The notes: a model not told the origin generated them from the letters alone. 64,000 nucleotides of DNA from Rhexocercosporidium sp. MPI-PUGE-AT-0058 (GCA_020746875.1 JAGTJL010000004.1:2294001-2358000); one strand, 5' to 3'; counted from the first letter of the stretch, positions 1 to 12,288 are shown. A program made the numbers and translations.

Positions 1-3000
1 AATCAAGTCTAATAATAATACGTCGGTAATCAGCATAAGATACTGGATAAAGTACGATTAATAAGTATTAAATAATAGTATAAAGCTGAAGCTTACTCCG
101 GTTTATACGTATAAGTCGAATAAGGGTGCAGAGAGAGCTAGCGGAGAGTTTATTACTAAAGCCTTAAAGATAATAATAAGTATTAATTTGCTATTTAAGT
201 TATAGCCGGAAGCTATTCTAATAGCTGCGTATTTTTATAATATATTACTATTTATTAAAAGAGTTATATAATCGCTAAACGAAGTATTAGAGATATAATT
301 CAGATAATATTTTCGATAGTACGACTTAAAAGTAGTAAAGAAATTACTAGTCGATTTAAGGCCTGATTAAAGTAATATCTTTGCGTATAACGCTAAAGCC
401 TACGCGATAATTAAAGACCGATAAGCTCTCCGTAATAAGAAAGGCTTTAAAGTTAATCTTAAAAAGTATATTAAATACTTAGTTAATTATTGCGCAATTA
501 ATATATATAAGATCTGGATACCTTAGCTAAAGTATATAATACGTACCCGAAACGTTATTTTTAATAAAGTATAGTTTTATAATAAGTAAGCGGTAGTCGG
601 CTAATTATTATTAATACTTAAATAAGTCGTTAATATATTTGTAAAGCCTAAAGCCGCTTGAGACGCCGAGTTAGCTATCGAATACGTAAAAGACGAATAT
701 GTATAAGCTAAAAATAATATTAAATTAAACGAGCTTTTATCTAATCCGATAGAAGTCGACGAAGTTTTTAAAAAAGTAGTTTTATACGTAATTACAGAGC
801 TTATAACTCTGGAGGAGGCGGGATTACTTATTCTACGAGAGCACTAGAATAAGCTAATCTTTTTAGATTTATAAGTTAATACGTTAAAAGATAATATAAA
901 GCTTAATAATAATAATATAAATATTCTAATAATATTAAAAAGCTTAGATATATTAAGACAGACTCGAAGTCAGATACGACGAAACGAATATTTCGAGCTT
1001 AAGAGGAGTATTATAAGTAGGAAACAATTACTTTAGATTAAAGGTGCGTATAACTTAATACTTTAAGTTATAATTTGGAATAGATTATAAGATAGCTAGA
1101 ATCAATTATTGCGCTAAACTAAAGCAACTAATATAAGCTCAGGAAATGCTTTAGAGCACGAAAACACCTTATTAAAAAAGGATTACGGCGAGCTTAAAGG
1201 AAATCAATAACTCTTCTTAGAAAATATACCGTCGAATATATTATTATAATATCTTTTAGAAGATAATATGACTTAAAAGACTCTCGACGAAGTGCTTTAA
1301 GTATTAAACTAAAGTTAATTGCGCCTTGTCACTCGAGCTCAGCGGAGACGTTAAGCAAGAGAAGTAATACAGTTAAATAGACGGTTTAAGAGAAGGCTAA
1401 GAATATACTCTTTTACGATAAAAGAGCTCTTGAACGCCGAATTTATAAATTAAATAAATAAGAATTATACGTATATCGTATCTTTTATTACGATATTCTG
1501 AAATAATAAAATAACGCGTAAAAATAAAAAAGATTACAAAACTATATATGCTATATTTACAGCTGTAGTTAGTAGCGAATCGATTAGAGTATAAATAATT
1601 ATAAACTCTGAATTAATATAATTATATTAAGTAAAGCTTTTACGAGCACTAAAATATTAAAAGGATTTAAAATAGTACTTATAAAGAGAATACTTTAAGA
1701 AAGACGCGCGTAAAGAAATAAAGAATCTCTAGGCTAAGAAATACTAATATATCGTATTAAAAGCAGATATAAAGATAACGCTTATATTATTAAAATAAAT
1801 ATTTACTTATAAAATCAATTCAGCGGAATAGCTTATGCGTATTAAATCGCGAGTTGTTACTAAGAGTAATTTATAAGAAAATGCTATAATATTCTTTATA
1901 TACGCTTTTACGCTAGTAGCAAAGTCTTTCCGCGTCGTGATAATTATAGTAGTATAATTTAATTTAAAAGTTAAATAATATAATATCGTAAATGCGTTTA
2001 TTAATATAAAACGAGACGAACGAAGTGTATTTGTTTATTATTATTTCTCCGACGGTTTTAAATAGCCCGGTATAATTATGGAGATCGATAGAGTCTTATA
2101 TGGCTTTTGCGACTCTTTAGTTTTATAATATAACGACTTCTTAATTATATTTAAAAGCTTTAGTCTTATATTACTTACAGAAAAGCCTTATATCTTTACG
2201 AACGATAAGCGAATAGTATTTATAGCCTTTTACGTAAACGATATATAAGTATTATATTATAATTTAAACTTCCTTATAATAACTAAAATCATTAATAGCT
2301 TAAATAACGCCTACGAACTCATTATAATAGGAGATATAAAATAGTTTTTAGGGGTACGAATTATACGTGATAAATATATAAAGACAATTACGCTTGTCTA
2401 TAATACGTATATAAAGAAAGTAGCTCAAAAATTTAACTTAATAGATAGCAATTGCCCGAGCACTCTTTTATTATATTACGATTTAGCTAAGAATACTGCT
2501 AAGGCAATTACAGATTAAGTCAAAGAGTATTAAGAAAAGGTCGGTTCCGTATTATACTTAATTATTATACTTAAATTAAATATAGCTTTTGCAGCTTTAT
2601 AATTATCGCATTTCTTAACGAACCCGAGTCAAAAGCATTTACAGGTTATAAATTAGATTATACGCTACCTCTTTAGAATACGCTTCTTAGGTATTATTTA
2701 CAGTTATTAAAAGAGCGAGACGCAGCTTATAATAGCTTTTAATACTTCTTTTGTAAATAATTTAAAAATTAAGCGTTCTTTATAAGAGCTTATTATTATT
2801 TTGTTCGGGGGTGCTATATTGTAAATAGTAATTAAATAAGATATAATTATTATCTTAATAATTAAGGCTGAGCTCTTAAGAGTAGAGCGAATTGTAAAAA
2901 TAATTATAATATTATAAAAGCTCTTTACAGAGATATACTTTAATATAAAATATTTTTAGAATATCTTTTATGATAATTAATAGATAATTAAGCTTATAAT

Positions 3001-3223
3001 TAAAAAGAATTAGCGTATATTAATTAAGCTCAAGCACGTTAATATTTAAAATATATAATTACGCTAAGAGTATTAAAAAGGAAGTTTTGAAATTATATAC
3101 TTGCCTATAAGCGAAATATACGCTAATAGCTTTATTAAAAACTTTCTATAATAGAAGTTTAAGACTTTTGTCGTATTACTTAATCTATAAGATATTAAAG
3201 CGTCGGTAGAAAAGCTTAATTAA
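1..3223 (+). pseudogene. Copia-0 pol remnant (integrase end, RT, RNase H)
   Basis: Conceptual translation with stops read through gives recognisable Copia pol. The end of the integrase core lies around 90-240, and a stretch typical of the integrase/RT linker (AYAIIKDR, then a WxP-like segment) around 390-560. RT spans roughly 1780-2480: VNAFIN near 1990, LYGF near 2097-2110 and the catalytic box read as YVNDI at about 2229-2245, where the family usually has YVDDI, so one Asp is now Asn. The RNase H and C-terminal part runs from about 2680 to a terminal stop near 3223. It would be cytoplasmic replication machinery if intact but is plainly dead here. Confidence 0.85.
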
Positions 3224-3479
3224 AGCTTATACTTTATTATAAATATATTCTTTTATTTTCTTTTATATTTTAAAGTACTTTTTAAGTTAATATAATTACG
3301 TAAAGTATATTTCTTTTTAAGTTATTAAAAGGTAAGAATTTTATTCCGGCCGAAATTATAACTAAACTAATGCAAGTAAGTATAAAAGGGCCTGTTCTTA
3401 AGTTATTTATAAAATAGCAAATTATAATTCTAAAAGGACACGTTCTTAAGCTGCTATTAAGTCGCGAATTAAACTATTA

Positions 3480-4170
3480 ATAAATTTACTAGCTCTATTA
3501 GTAACTCTTTAATGCGGCGGCGGCGGGCGGCTATATTACTAGTAATAATACTAGCACTAATAGCATTAGTATTAGCACTAATATTAACTCGAACAGGTAA
3601 GAGGATTAGGCGGGGGGCGGGGGTAAGGACGACGGGGGCGGGGGCGGGGGCGGGGGCCGCAGTAGTAATAGTTAAATAACTAAAGTCAGATTCTTTGAAG
3701 CTATTTATAAGGATAAGATAAATATATTAAGCGCAGTAAGAGTATTACGGACCGAAGCTCAAAGGTTTCTTAATTATTACTTAGAGTTAATTAACTTTAA
3801 AACATAAGAATTAAAGCCAAATTTACGCGGGTGCGAGAGGCATTACGCTTTTCCTCTATAAAAGCGGCAAAAGCCACCGCGATAGTAGGCCTGATAGGAC
3901 TAGTATAACTATAATTCTGGCTATAATACCGAAGGTACTAAGCCGAACCAGCAGTATCTTAATAAATGCTAATAGGAAGGTCACCTTTTAAGACAGCTTT
4001 AACGTATGCCGAGCAGGGGACTTCCTTATCAGCACTTGCCTTAGCACGCCGGCGGGCGAGAGTAGCAGGGGCGGCAGGGGCGGCAGGGGAAGGCACAGGA
4101 GAGGGGGTGCGAGGGCGAGGGCGACGGCGAGGGAGAGGGAGAGCGGCGGCAGGCTATTATAATTGGTCAG
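3480..4170 (-). pseudogene. Antisense cysteine-cluster gene of Copia-0 (aORF-0)
   Basis: Antisense to pol, between the pol stop and the 3' LTR, lies a decayed reading frame. It begins with a Pro/Arg-rich segment (about 4050-4165), followed by a six-position cysteine cluster at about 3895-4020. Written with RIP-type Tyr codons (TAC/TAT) counted as former Cys, the spacing is C-x2-C-x13-C-x8-C-x2-C-x6-C. An Ala-rich helical stretch (IAVAFAAFIEEKR) follows, then Pro-rich and Arg-rich (RRRRRIKELL, near 3520) pieces. The spacing resembles the fungal Zn2Cys6 DNA-binding cluster except for a longer first loop. The exact start is not determinable. Homologous genes in the same position occur in Copia-1 and F. 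Confidence 0.55.
3510..3665. repeat. GC-rich simple repeats (CGG)n and (GGGGGC)n
   Basis: A CGG-type run at about 3512-3530 and a GGGGGC-type run at about 3610-3660 stand out in an AT-rich surrounding. They fall in the antisense gene of Copia-0, where on the minus strand they encode Pro/Arg runs. They probably survive because RIP acts mainly on CpA dinucleotides, which are scarce here (inference). Confidence 0.7.
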
Positions 4171-4541
4171 TATGTTTTAACTTACTTAATTTCTCGATCT
4201 TTTGACTTAAATAACGTCGGAAACTAAACTTAAAGATATAAAAGATAAAAGGAAATATACTTTTTTAGCTACGCGAGCAGCGGCGAGGTTAAAGAGGCGG
4301 GAGGCACGAGCGGCTAACTTAGCGGCAGAGATACGATTTATTTTTGAATTTAGTATGCTTATAAAAGGAAATTACGGGGAAAGGGAGCTATTTATATATT
4401 TTCGCTTATATATTAAGCATATTTACTTTGATTATTAGTTAATACTTTTCCTTATTATTTGTCGTTTTATTATTATTTATTATATTTGTTATGTATTTAT
4501 TTGCTTCGCTAAAGCTACGTATTGTCTTTAGCGAGGGGGTG

Positions 4542-4738
4542 TGTCGTGCAGATTATAATTAGTTGGTTAAGCGAGCTTAATTAAGATTACTAAAACCATA
4601 GCGCCAGTAAGCTCTCTTATTCAGGGAGCTTAAATGCGCTATATATAATAATAAAAACAATAGTTATATACGCAACTGCGCAGCCTTTAATTGACTTAAT
4701 ATTCGCCTTTGTGGAGCCTTAAGGTATGTTGCACGATA
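4542..4738 (+). repeat. Copia-0 3' LTR (197 bp)
   Basis: It begins TGTCGTGCA and ends TGCACGATA, a 9 bp inverted terminal repeat with a single C-to-T change. It is directly preceded by a G-rich purine tract (GCGAGGGGGTG), the expected polypurine primer. No second copy is in the window, so the call rests on termini, primer tract and position downstream of pol. Its target duplication cannot be checked because the 5' end is outside. Confidence 0.75.
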
Positions 4739-5153
4739 ATTATTAAAGGTTTCTTTATTTTCCTTATAAAAAAGCTCGTCCTCGAGCTCAAAGGAAGTAT
4801 CTTTTAAAAAGCATTCGACGGTACTAATTGCAAAGCTTTAATTATAGCTAGTTACTCGTTTTCCGAGTCAGTTTCAGACTTCAAGTAATTTAATTCCGGA
4901 TTTAATAATATTTTATTAGCTCGGCTCTTAAACTTTATAACTTCGATGCTTCTGGCGTACTTTATAAATTTAGCTACTTTAATAATAATAATTAATCGCG
5001 TAATCTTATTTTATAAATTAGCGTAAACTAAACCGCCTTCCGTATTAAATAAATATTTAAATAAAACGCGCGTAATCTAAAAGAATAAAAATCTAAAAAT
5101 AACTTTAATACTTAAAATATTTATAATATAAAACTTAATAAAGATAATATAAT

Positions 5154-5158
5154 CTCTT
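5154..5158. repeat. Target-site duplication CTCTT, left copy
   Basis: Five bases CTCTT directly before the left LTR of Copia-1. The identical five bases follow the right LTR at 12496-12500, so this is a simple integration event with both ends preserved. Confidence 0.95.
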
Positions 5159-5365
5159 TATCGGTATAACTGTACCGGGACATATAACAATAAAGTCACC
5201 TAAATAAATATCGATATTATTAAGTGATTTCAAAGGTGTTATAAAGTGTATTCTTCTAAGATAAGAGTAAAGCTCCTTATATACCGATCCGGAACCCCAC
5301 CGAAACCTTACCGTTTCGGCCTTAAGCTAGAGTTCTATATCGGTAAGAATCCTTACGGACTAATA
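5159..5365 (-). repeat. Copia-1 3' LTR (207 bp)
   Basis: A near-identical copy of 12289-12495, both exactly 207 bp. Here the terminal TG/CA have become TA/TA, as RIP would do. In the minus-strand orientation of the element this is the 3' LTR. Confidence 0.95.
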
Positions 5366-5665
5366 TAGGCAAAACTTCTTTTGAAAAGACGATAAGAGTT
5401 ATAAACGTAAAAAAGAAGAGTATATAAAGAAATAAGGAATAGAATATATTAAGGAAAGAGGCCGTAGCGGTGGAATAAAAGAGTCGAACTCTATTAGCGA
5501 ACAATAGGTGGCTAAGCGAGGAGCTCGACTAGCTACTAAAGTGCTTACTATTATCAATTAATTATAAGTATAAGGAGAAATCTCCTTTAGGAATCGACTT
5601 AATCTCTTAAGCAACTCTATTAACAGAATCTATACCCTTGAATTATTAATTTATATGAGAACGAA

Positions 5666-6462
5666 GTGCTGACAGATTCTATAAACCTAATAACAATAAC
5701 AATAACAATAACAAGTAAGTTATCATTTATTCAAGATCAATTCGGTATCGATCCGGTAGTGATTCGGATGTTAACGAGTGATGTAGTACTAATTCCCGTT
5801 TCTGCCGGTGCCCTCCGGGCTGCCCACCGTGTGTGCTGCCTCCGCTGCGCCCGCCTCATGGCGACGATTCCGTCGCATGATTGCCTCTTCTATAATAAGA
5901 AGGGGAAGAAATACGCTTATTGCGCAAAACAGAAGACTCCTTACGTCCCCGTAAGTTGTAAAATCTTGAAATTGACTCCGGAAACAATTCGTAAAGGCTC
6001 CGTGTCTGATATATGACCTAGCTCCCCTAGTACGTGGGTGAGGAGTTCTCTGCCCTCTCCGCTGCCGTAGCAGCAAAGGATAAGGCTGCTATAGTCGCCG
6101 CCGCGACCGAAATCGATTCCGTTTGCTTGATTGCCTCGGCGGAAGCGTTAAAGACCGAGAAGGAGGCGTTGGTAGCGTTACTAGAGAAGACTCGTGTTCT
6201 CTGTGGAGAAGTGTCTAACTTGTTAGATAACGTTAATATAAGTACTTCCGATTCTAGCCTAATATTCGGTTAATATTAACGCTTAAAAGCCTTATTAGAG
6301 TTCTCCCGTCACGCGGCGATAAGGGCGGCGAAGAAGCGTTATCGGGGAGATTCTAGTGCGGGAGGAAATAAGAACGAGACGAAGGAGGAGGATGATAAGC
6401 CTACGGCCGAGTAAGAAACTACTCGCGCCAAGCGCCGTCGTCTTCGCCGCTCGTCGTTCTAA
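5666..6462 (+). pseudogene. Antisense cysteine-cluster gene of Copia-1 (aORF-1), two exons
   Basis: It lies on the strand opposite to pol, between RNase H and the 3' LTR. Exon 1 (to 5950) encodes a cluster at about 5832-5944 spaced C-x2-C-x11-C-x9-C-x2-C-x6-C followed by VP; the fourth and sixth Cys now read Tyr (TAC), as RIP would make. The exon stops at a GTAAGT donor (5951), and a TAG acceptor ends at 6021. Joining 5950 to 6022 keeps phase 0. Exon 2 encodes an Ala-rich helical region (AAVAAKDKAAIVAAA, then AEALKTEKEALVALLEKTR), an acidic patch and an Arg/Lys-rich C-terminus with a natural stop at 6460-6462. Remaining in-frame stops (6028, 6271, about 6412) are TAG/TAA that would be CAG/CAA before RIP. 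Zn2Cys6-like DNA binding is an inference; the start codon is uncertain. Confidence 0.65.
5951..6021 (+). other. Predicted spliceosomal intron in aORF-1
   Basis: 71 bp with donor GTAAGT, a CTGAT/TGAC-like branch region close to the 3' end, and acceptor CTAG. It ties together two reading frames that otherwise do not connect, without a phase change. An intron in this orientation is antisense to the element's genomic RNA and would not be removed during retrotransposition. Confidence 0.6.
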
Positions 6463-6828
6463 AGGCCCTGTTTCGGATTGGCTTCGTAGTTGGCTCTTCG
6501 TGGCGATGCTTTCTCCATACTCTTGTACGGGAGTAGCCCCTTATAATGAAACCGGCAGCCAGGTCCTTATTAGAGTGTCGTTGTAAGACCGCTCGTTGGT
6601 GCTTTAAATTAGAAGGTAAATAGAGAATTTAATTACCGTTCCTTATCTCGTAAACTAGAAGTAATATAAAATATGATATGAAAAGAGCGTGAGTATATAA
6701 AAGAAATTGAGAGTTAAAGAAAACTATTACTTTCTGAAACGATATCGGAACTAGTCCGAATCGCCTTCGGTTAGCCTTTGGATTCAACCCTCCATTTTAA
6801 TAGTAAGAGAATTTGAATCAATTAATTC

Positions 6829-7317
6829 CTAAAGAGCCTTGTTTGGATTTGCTTTAGTCATCGCATTAACAGGATTGCGAGCTTTATCGATCCATCTTAT
6901 CTCCGTTAACTTTCTGCGTTCGTACGACTGTCGAATGGCTATTATATTAATTATTAAACGTTTTTCCTTCGTCGTGCCGAGTTTAACGATGCATTCGTAC
7001 AGCGAAAGAGAGTCTATATAGACGACGGTAAGGAGGCGTGGAAGGCCGAGCTTGTCAATTATCATAGCGACGGTAATCGACACAAAAACAAGTATATTAA
7101 CACCTGCTATTATAGCGTAAAGCTCGGAAGCAAGAATAGCACGTGTTACTCTCTTACACTTCGTTAAGCTAGCGTGGATAATATTATCACAAAATATAAA
7201 CTTTGAATTCCCTTTCGTTTCGGTACCGATTAATACCAAAAACCCGATTTGTGAGCTCAAGTCTTTATTATTAGCAAAAGAGCCGTTAATAAAGGCGTAT
7301 ACCTTAGCGGACCGCAA
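6829..7317 (-). pseudogene. Copia-1 RNase H domain, open for 162 codons
   Basis: An uninterrupted stretch with typical fungal Copia RNase H sequence: FANNKDLSSQIGFLV near the start, then KRVTRAILASELYAI, IDSLSLYECIVKLGTTKEKR, and RWIDKARNPVNAMTK near the end. In the intact element this is the C-terminal part of pol and degrades the RNA strand during reverse transcription. Frames upstream are broken, so it could not be made as part of a functional polyprotein. Confidence 0.9.
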
Positions 7318-7559
7318 ATTAATAGGTATATACCGTAGGCCTCTCTTCTGGTTGTTTATTTACTATTGAAGACGTAGATTTAAGGCCTTAGCCTCCTCCG
7401 TAGACGGATTTTGGTGTTATGCCGCGACGGAGAGATCAAACGTAGCTTTTGGTTAGTATATCGTCGCGATATATGCTCCGCGAGCGCGTTATTTCCGGTA
7501 AGCCTCCTTATAATCTTCTTACTTAACGTTAACGACTTCTAGTCTTATTCCTTATCTCT

Positions 7560-8360
7560 TCTGAGATATATAGAGATCGTTTCCCTTTATAATAATAGTA
7601 CAGCTATTGAACGTGACCGATTCGGAGGGGTTAAGGACCTGTATTAGCTTGGTTAAGAAACCGGCTTTTGTGATCTGTTCTTATTCCGTCTTTAAGAACT
7701 CGCTGTTTCTTAGAATGAGAGTATCGTCCGTTTGCATTTTAATCAGTCTAAAATGGGGGTTCTGCTGCGTAAATATTAATAAACAGGGGTTAAACGTGGA
7801 GGTTTCCATTTATAAGTTCTCTTAATAGTGTTTGTGATACGTGTTAAACTAATAGTTCCCTAATTCCGGAATGCTATATAACGGGAGTATTATTATAAAC
7901 ACCGTTCTATAGGGAAACTCGTCCGCAATCTCTACCGGTGGCCACGCAAAGATCTTCCGAAGGAGCTTAATATTAGCTTGTATATATGCCTAGGTGATAT
8001 CACGGATCGCTAGGGTCGATTCGGTATCGTTTCCCGTCCGTTTCAGCATTCTGATAAAGGCCGCTAAGCAAATAAGGAGTCGTTGGCTAATTCGTTAAAT
8101 TATTAGTGACTGTGTTAAGATATCCTTCTTCCCTTTATCGTTAAAGCATATAATTACTAGCCTTAACTTCTCCCGTGGTATAAAAGTCTCCTTATCTTTA
8201 ATCTCGTCTATTATACGTGACTTGAATATTCGGTGGCTTTTAAGTCGTGAGTCGCTTTAATCGATTAATATAAAGACACCTCTTTCCATAAGTGCTTCGT
8301 ATTCTGTCTTTCGGGATTATTAGAATAGTGGACCTAGCGTCTTAATCTTGCCTTCAGCTC
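7560..8360 (-). pseudogene. Copia-1 reverse transcriptase remnant
   Basis: Read on the minus strand with a few stops: EYEALMERGVF, SRIIDEIKDK, FNDKGKKDILTQS, RDIT-AYIQANIKL and LYSIPELGNYWFNTYH-like blocks, in the order of Copia RT. Only a few codons are stops, fewer than in neighbouring elements. Confidence 0.8.
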
Positions 8361-8889
8361 GTAGTTTAATAGCGAGCTCTCGGTCTCTGGTCTCTTTCTC
8401 CGTAAGAAACGCTTTTACATCAGAATCGTCGTTAAATACTTAAATTCCTAGAATTAGTTATACAAAAAGTAATTTAACTGCGATTCGGTGGGTTTCCGGT
8501 GTCGTTCCGGATAAGTTGTTGACTCGTGATCCCGGCTCACGGGACTCTTTTAGTAAATTTTCTTTCTGAGGTTTAACGTTCGGTGTATTTGTCTTAAATA
8601 GACGTATAGAGGTTGATTTAAAGGTTTTGATTCTATTGCCGTTTATCCTAATTTTACACGTCTCTTCTTCTATTCTTAGGAAATTATACGGGCCTTTCCA
8701 CTCCTTCTTTTCCCTCCATATTATAACTTAATCTTTGATTCGGAGGTCATATATATGAGTTGTTATAGGACCGTTGCGCGTCCCTAGCGCGTCATTTACT
8801 TGCCGGCTAGCCTGAATCTTACGAATCTCCTTTATAGCTTTCCTAATAATAGTGGCGCGTTACTTAATAAACGAATTTAATAAGTCTAT

Positions 8890-9570
8890 TTCGGTTAATT
8901 TAAAGTAAGCGCCGAAAATAAATAATATAAGGACAAGGCCTTAAGGACCTACTGTATCGTTAACTGCTTTTACAATTATTTATAATCTGTCCTCGTCACT
9001 TAATTCCGGGTGCTCTTCCGTAACGATTTCGTACGCTCGGCGAAAGGGGCGGTGGAATCGTTTTACTTTTTTAATAGAATAGTGTGCCTCTACAGGCACG
9101 AGTTTCGGCGTCGTCCTCATTAATCTCAGAGAGCTCCTGAACTCCTCTGAGTTGAAATTGGTCCCGTAATCGTAGATTACGTAATTAAGAGGGCCGAGGT
9201 AAGTGTCTATCTATGCCGATTTGAGTGCGTTGAATACAGACCGAGCCGTAGCCGATCCGGTGGCCTTTCGGAGTAGTTTTGCTTAATTAAATCCTGTGCT
9301 TTCGTCGACTATATGAAGGACTTGTCTAGCCCCTAGCTAGACTATATTAACGTAAACTGTGTAGTTGAAGTCAACGTCGTCCTTTAGTTTAAATCTAAAC
9401 TTCTATAAAGCTTCTCTATGCCTCTGGCAGTGCTTACACAGCTCCCTGACCTTCCTTATTACTTCGGAATCGGGATTATAGCCGGCTTAGTCTAGTAAGA
9501 GCTTCAAACGCGCTACCGTAAGGTGGCTAAACCGCTTGTAGAGTCGTCTAATCTCCGTCTCTGTGAGGTA
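8890..9570 (-). pseudogene. Copia-1 GAG-pre-integrase and integrase core remnant
   Basis: The block LYKRFSHLTVARLKLLL with a following C-x2-C (CKHC) marks the integrase zinc-binding region (about 9420-9560). The core follows with VDFNYTVYVNIV and VLHIVDESTGF near 9290-9380. Integrase would insert the cDNA; here it is frameshifted and stopped. Confidence 0.7.
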
Positions 9571-9799
9571 GCACGTGCTAATCGTCCCCGTTGAAGAGTT
9601 AAGAAGTTGACTATAGCGATCTAAAAGAAGCTACGCATAACCTTTCTTTCGAACGATTAAGTGTCTCTTCTTGCCTTAAATTAATACGTTACGGAGGTTG
9701 TCGTATTATATATTGAGCTTATCCAGCTATTGCAAACAAACTAAGAACGGTATGTCCGCGTTCACAATTATGAATTCTATCTTACTAACAGGAGTATTA

Positions 9800-10440
9800 A
9801 TTATTGCAATTCTAAGGGAAGGTCTCGAACCGGCACCGAATGTGATCCGACTCGTTCTTACTTAACTTATATTAAATTCAATATTCTAAATCTATTGCAA
9901 CGCCCGCAACTGGTTAATGCCGCCGGTGTTCTTATTAAACGCTCCCGTGTCAATTAGTAGACCTTAAAAGAATCTATTAGTCTATTGTATTATATATGCC
10001 TCGGAAGTAATAGGTTTTGCAATTATAGCTTCCAAAATGTGAATTGCCCTTCGCTCCTCAAGTTGCTAAAGCACTTCCCGTGCGTTATACTTCTTCTCAC
10101 TTGCTGTGAATACAGTCGTATAAAGTGCTAAGCCGTCGCTTTCTCCACTCACGTCTGAGTCGTCCGAATTAGTAGTGGAATCGACTTCCGACGACGATTC
10201 TAGCTTATGGTAGCTATTATGGTCTCTAGAAGGGGTCCGAATCCTGTCCGAATCGGAACCGTTCCCCTTTATATATGCTAAATATGTTTTGAAAAAGGAA
10301 TCGTTAGCTTTAAGGCCTTCTGCCTTCTTATCTGCGAAGTATTTTGCCTTAGAGGTAGCTCTTTCTTCGTTTATATAGCGGCTACTGTAGTAATCCAATT
10401 TCTTACAGATAATACAGCCGGAATAGCCAGGTTTTGGCTT
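9800..10440 (-). pseudogene. Copia-1 gag C-terminus (zinc knuckle) and protease remnant
   Basis: A CxxC motif (CIIC, about 10,405-10,416) followed by KKLDYYSSRYINEER is a decayed zinc knuckle of the type seen in fungal Copia gag. A 110-codon open stretch follows (10,066-10,398, Ser/Asp-rich). The protease is marked by LLIDTGAFN at about 9935-9960, the DTG active-site triad. Confidence 0.75.
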
Positions 10441-12288
10441 GAATTTGTCTCCGCGTCTGTTTCCGGACGAGTACTTAATCTTTCGGTCCGAGTAATGCGC
10501 GTTGCTTTCTGCGACGTGGTTTCTGTGTCGATTTAGGCCTGTTTCGGAGTGCCTATAGCGTTAATCTGAGCTATGCGTCACCTCCACGCCAACCGCGTTC
10601 CGTAGGCTATTTATAAAAGTGGGAAAAGTTGGAGGCGCGTTAAAAAATGCTATTTTAAAAAGAAGATTACTTAATATTCCTTAAATTATTTTATTACGTA
10701 GCGTTTAATTATTCCGCATATACTTATTCTTAAGACCTAGCTGTATATGCTGCAATTCCTTGGCGAAGTTCTCTAACTGAATTAATACTGACTTGCCGCG
10801 TTAACAATTAACTTTCTGGAAATCTTTAAATTTGAGGTTAAACCATCGGCTAAAGAACCGCTGAGCTCGCTCTTCCGTCTTAAAGTAATTACGCGTAGCT
10901 TATATTAATTAATCAAACGTATACCTCTTATTTTGCAAGTAATAGTAATAGTACGTGCTCGCCTCGTCTCGTATTATAAAAGGAAAAGCTCTCTTTCAAA
11001 TTGCTTTAAAAACTCCGGCGCGTTAGCAGAAGTCAACAAAGATATGCAACTTCTCGTCCAAGTAGTCCTTCGTCTTATTATATTAGAGCTCTTTAGTATA
11101 TATCTTCGACAGCGTCGCTAAAGACCTAGTTTAAGATTCCGAGAAAGGTTCCATAATAAACCAGGAAGGGAGGTCCGAATCCCTACCGTTACCTATTAAT
11201 TCCGAGGTTATCTCAAATAGTAGTACTAACCCGTCTCTTAGGATAAATGGAAGTGCCGGAGTTAAGTTTGGAAGTAGAGTATTATTTAGTCTCTATTAGG
11301 GTAAACCTTCTATAAGGCCAGGGGTAGGAAATAGCGACTCCTTCTTTACCTTTACAGGCGCCGGAGGAGTTACGTTATACAAATCCTCCTCCGTACCGGC
11401 TACTGTAATATACTATAGAGTCGCAACGTCTTAGGTGCTCCGTAGCGTGTACGTCTCTTAGCCTAGAGTTAATATTCTGACTTTTAGCGTTCGTAGAGCT
11501 GGTCGTATTAACTCAAAACTCCTGATTTGCCCGTCTTATAGCCGTAGCTCGTCTCGTATATATTCTGGTATAGATTCAGGGTGTAATTAAGCTTAGTCTC
11601 GAAGCTAGTCTTGCGGCCACCTGTTATATAGTGCCTGGAGTGTTGCGTACAGCGCTCTGACGGTCTCTGTCCTCTTTAACCGTTCGACGTAGACTCTATG
11701 GAATCTGAGAGCGTCATAAAGATAAAGTCTCTTTTATTTGTTAATTATTCTGAGTTAGTCGATTATTCATTCGCTAAAGAACTCATAGAAGTCTTAGAAA
11801 AGGAATTCTCCCTTGACTCGTCTATTACAAAAGTCTTTACGGAAGTCTTCTGAGTACTTCGTTAAGTCCTCGGGGAAGTCGTTTATCGGCTGAGTCTCTA
11901 AGGCTTAAGGTATAATGTTTACCTCGTTCTCTTCTCCGTTATTTATCGGAATTAGTTCTCTTACTTTAGACATGATTTCCGTAACGGTGCCGTTCCGGTA
12001 TAGTTCCGGTAGGTCTGCGGAAATAAAGTCTCGTATTGAGAGGGTTTATATTGACTTAATAGTTGTCGAAGAGTGACTGTCGTATTAAGGTTAGTGTTTA
12101 ATAGTATCGTCGAGACGTTCGGCTTTTTGTAACGTCTAAAAGCTGAGAAGATTCTCCCTTTTAGTTGATTTAAATATAAAGGCGGAGCTAAGGCGTTGAG
12201 ATCTTGACTTCCCGCGCTATCTGCGATTTCAACTCTTCAGTGCTATAACTTTACCGTTCTGTGGTACTTTAAGTAAACTACTAATTAG
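10440..12288 (-). pseudogene. Copia-1 gag region and 5' leader
   Basis: About 1.8 kb between the 5' LTR and the zinc knuckle, in the position of gag. Short minus-strand coding-like pieces are visible but no domain is recognisable by eye. No convincing primer-binding site could be assigned next to the LTR. Confidence 0.5.

Larger units (their letters stand above)
1..4738 (+). mobile_element. Copia-0: 5'-truncated Ty1/Copia retrotransposon
   Basis: The window opens inside the pol gene of a Ty1/Copia element. Order on the plus strand: end of the integrase core, reverse transcriptase, RNase H, a pol stop near 3223, an antisense cysteine-cluster gene (about 3480-4170), a purine-rich tract just before 4542 and a 3' LTR at 4542-4738. 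The 5' half and 5' LTR lie outside the window. Many in-frame stops, nearly all TAA/TAG where CAA/CAG is expected, indicate RIP. It sits in the minus-strand element G, whose sequence resumes at 4739. Confidence 0.85.

Noticed and set aside
3240..3480. Search for a family D LTR that could pair with 16,933-17,213 as ends of element G
   Set aside because: No similarity found on the left side; the right-hand copy is better treated as a separate or solo LTR.
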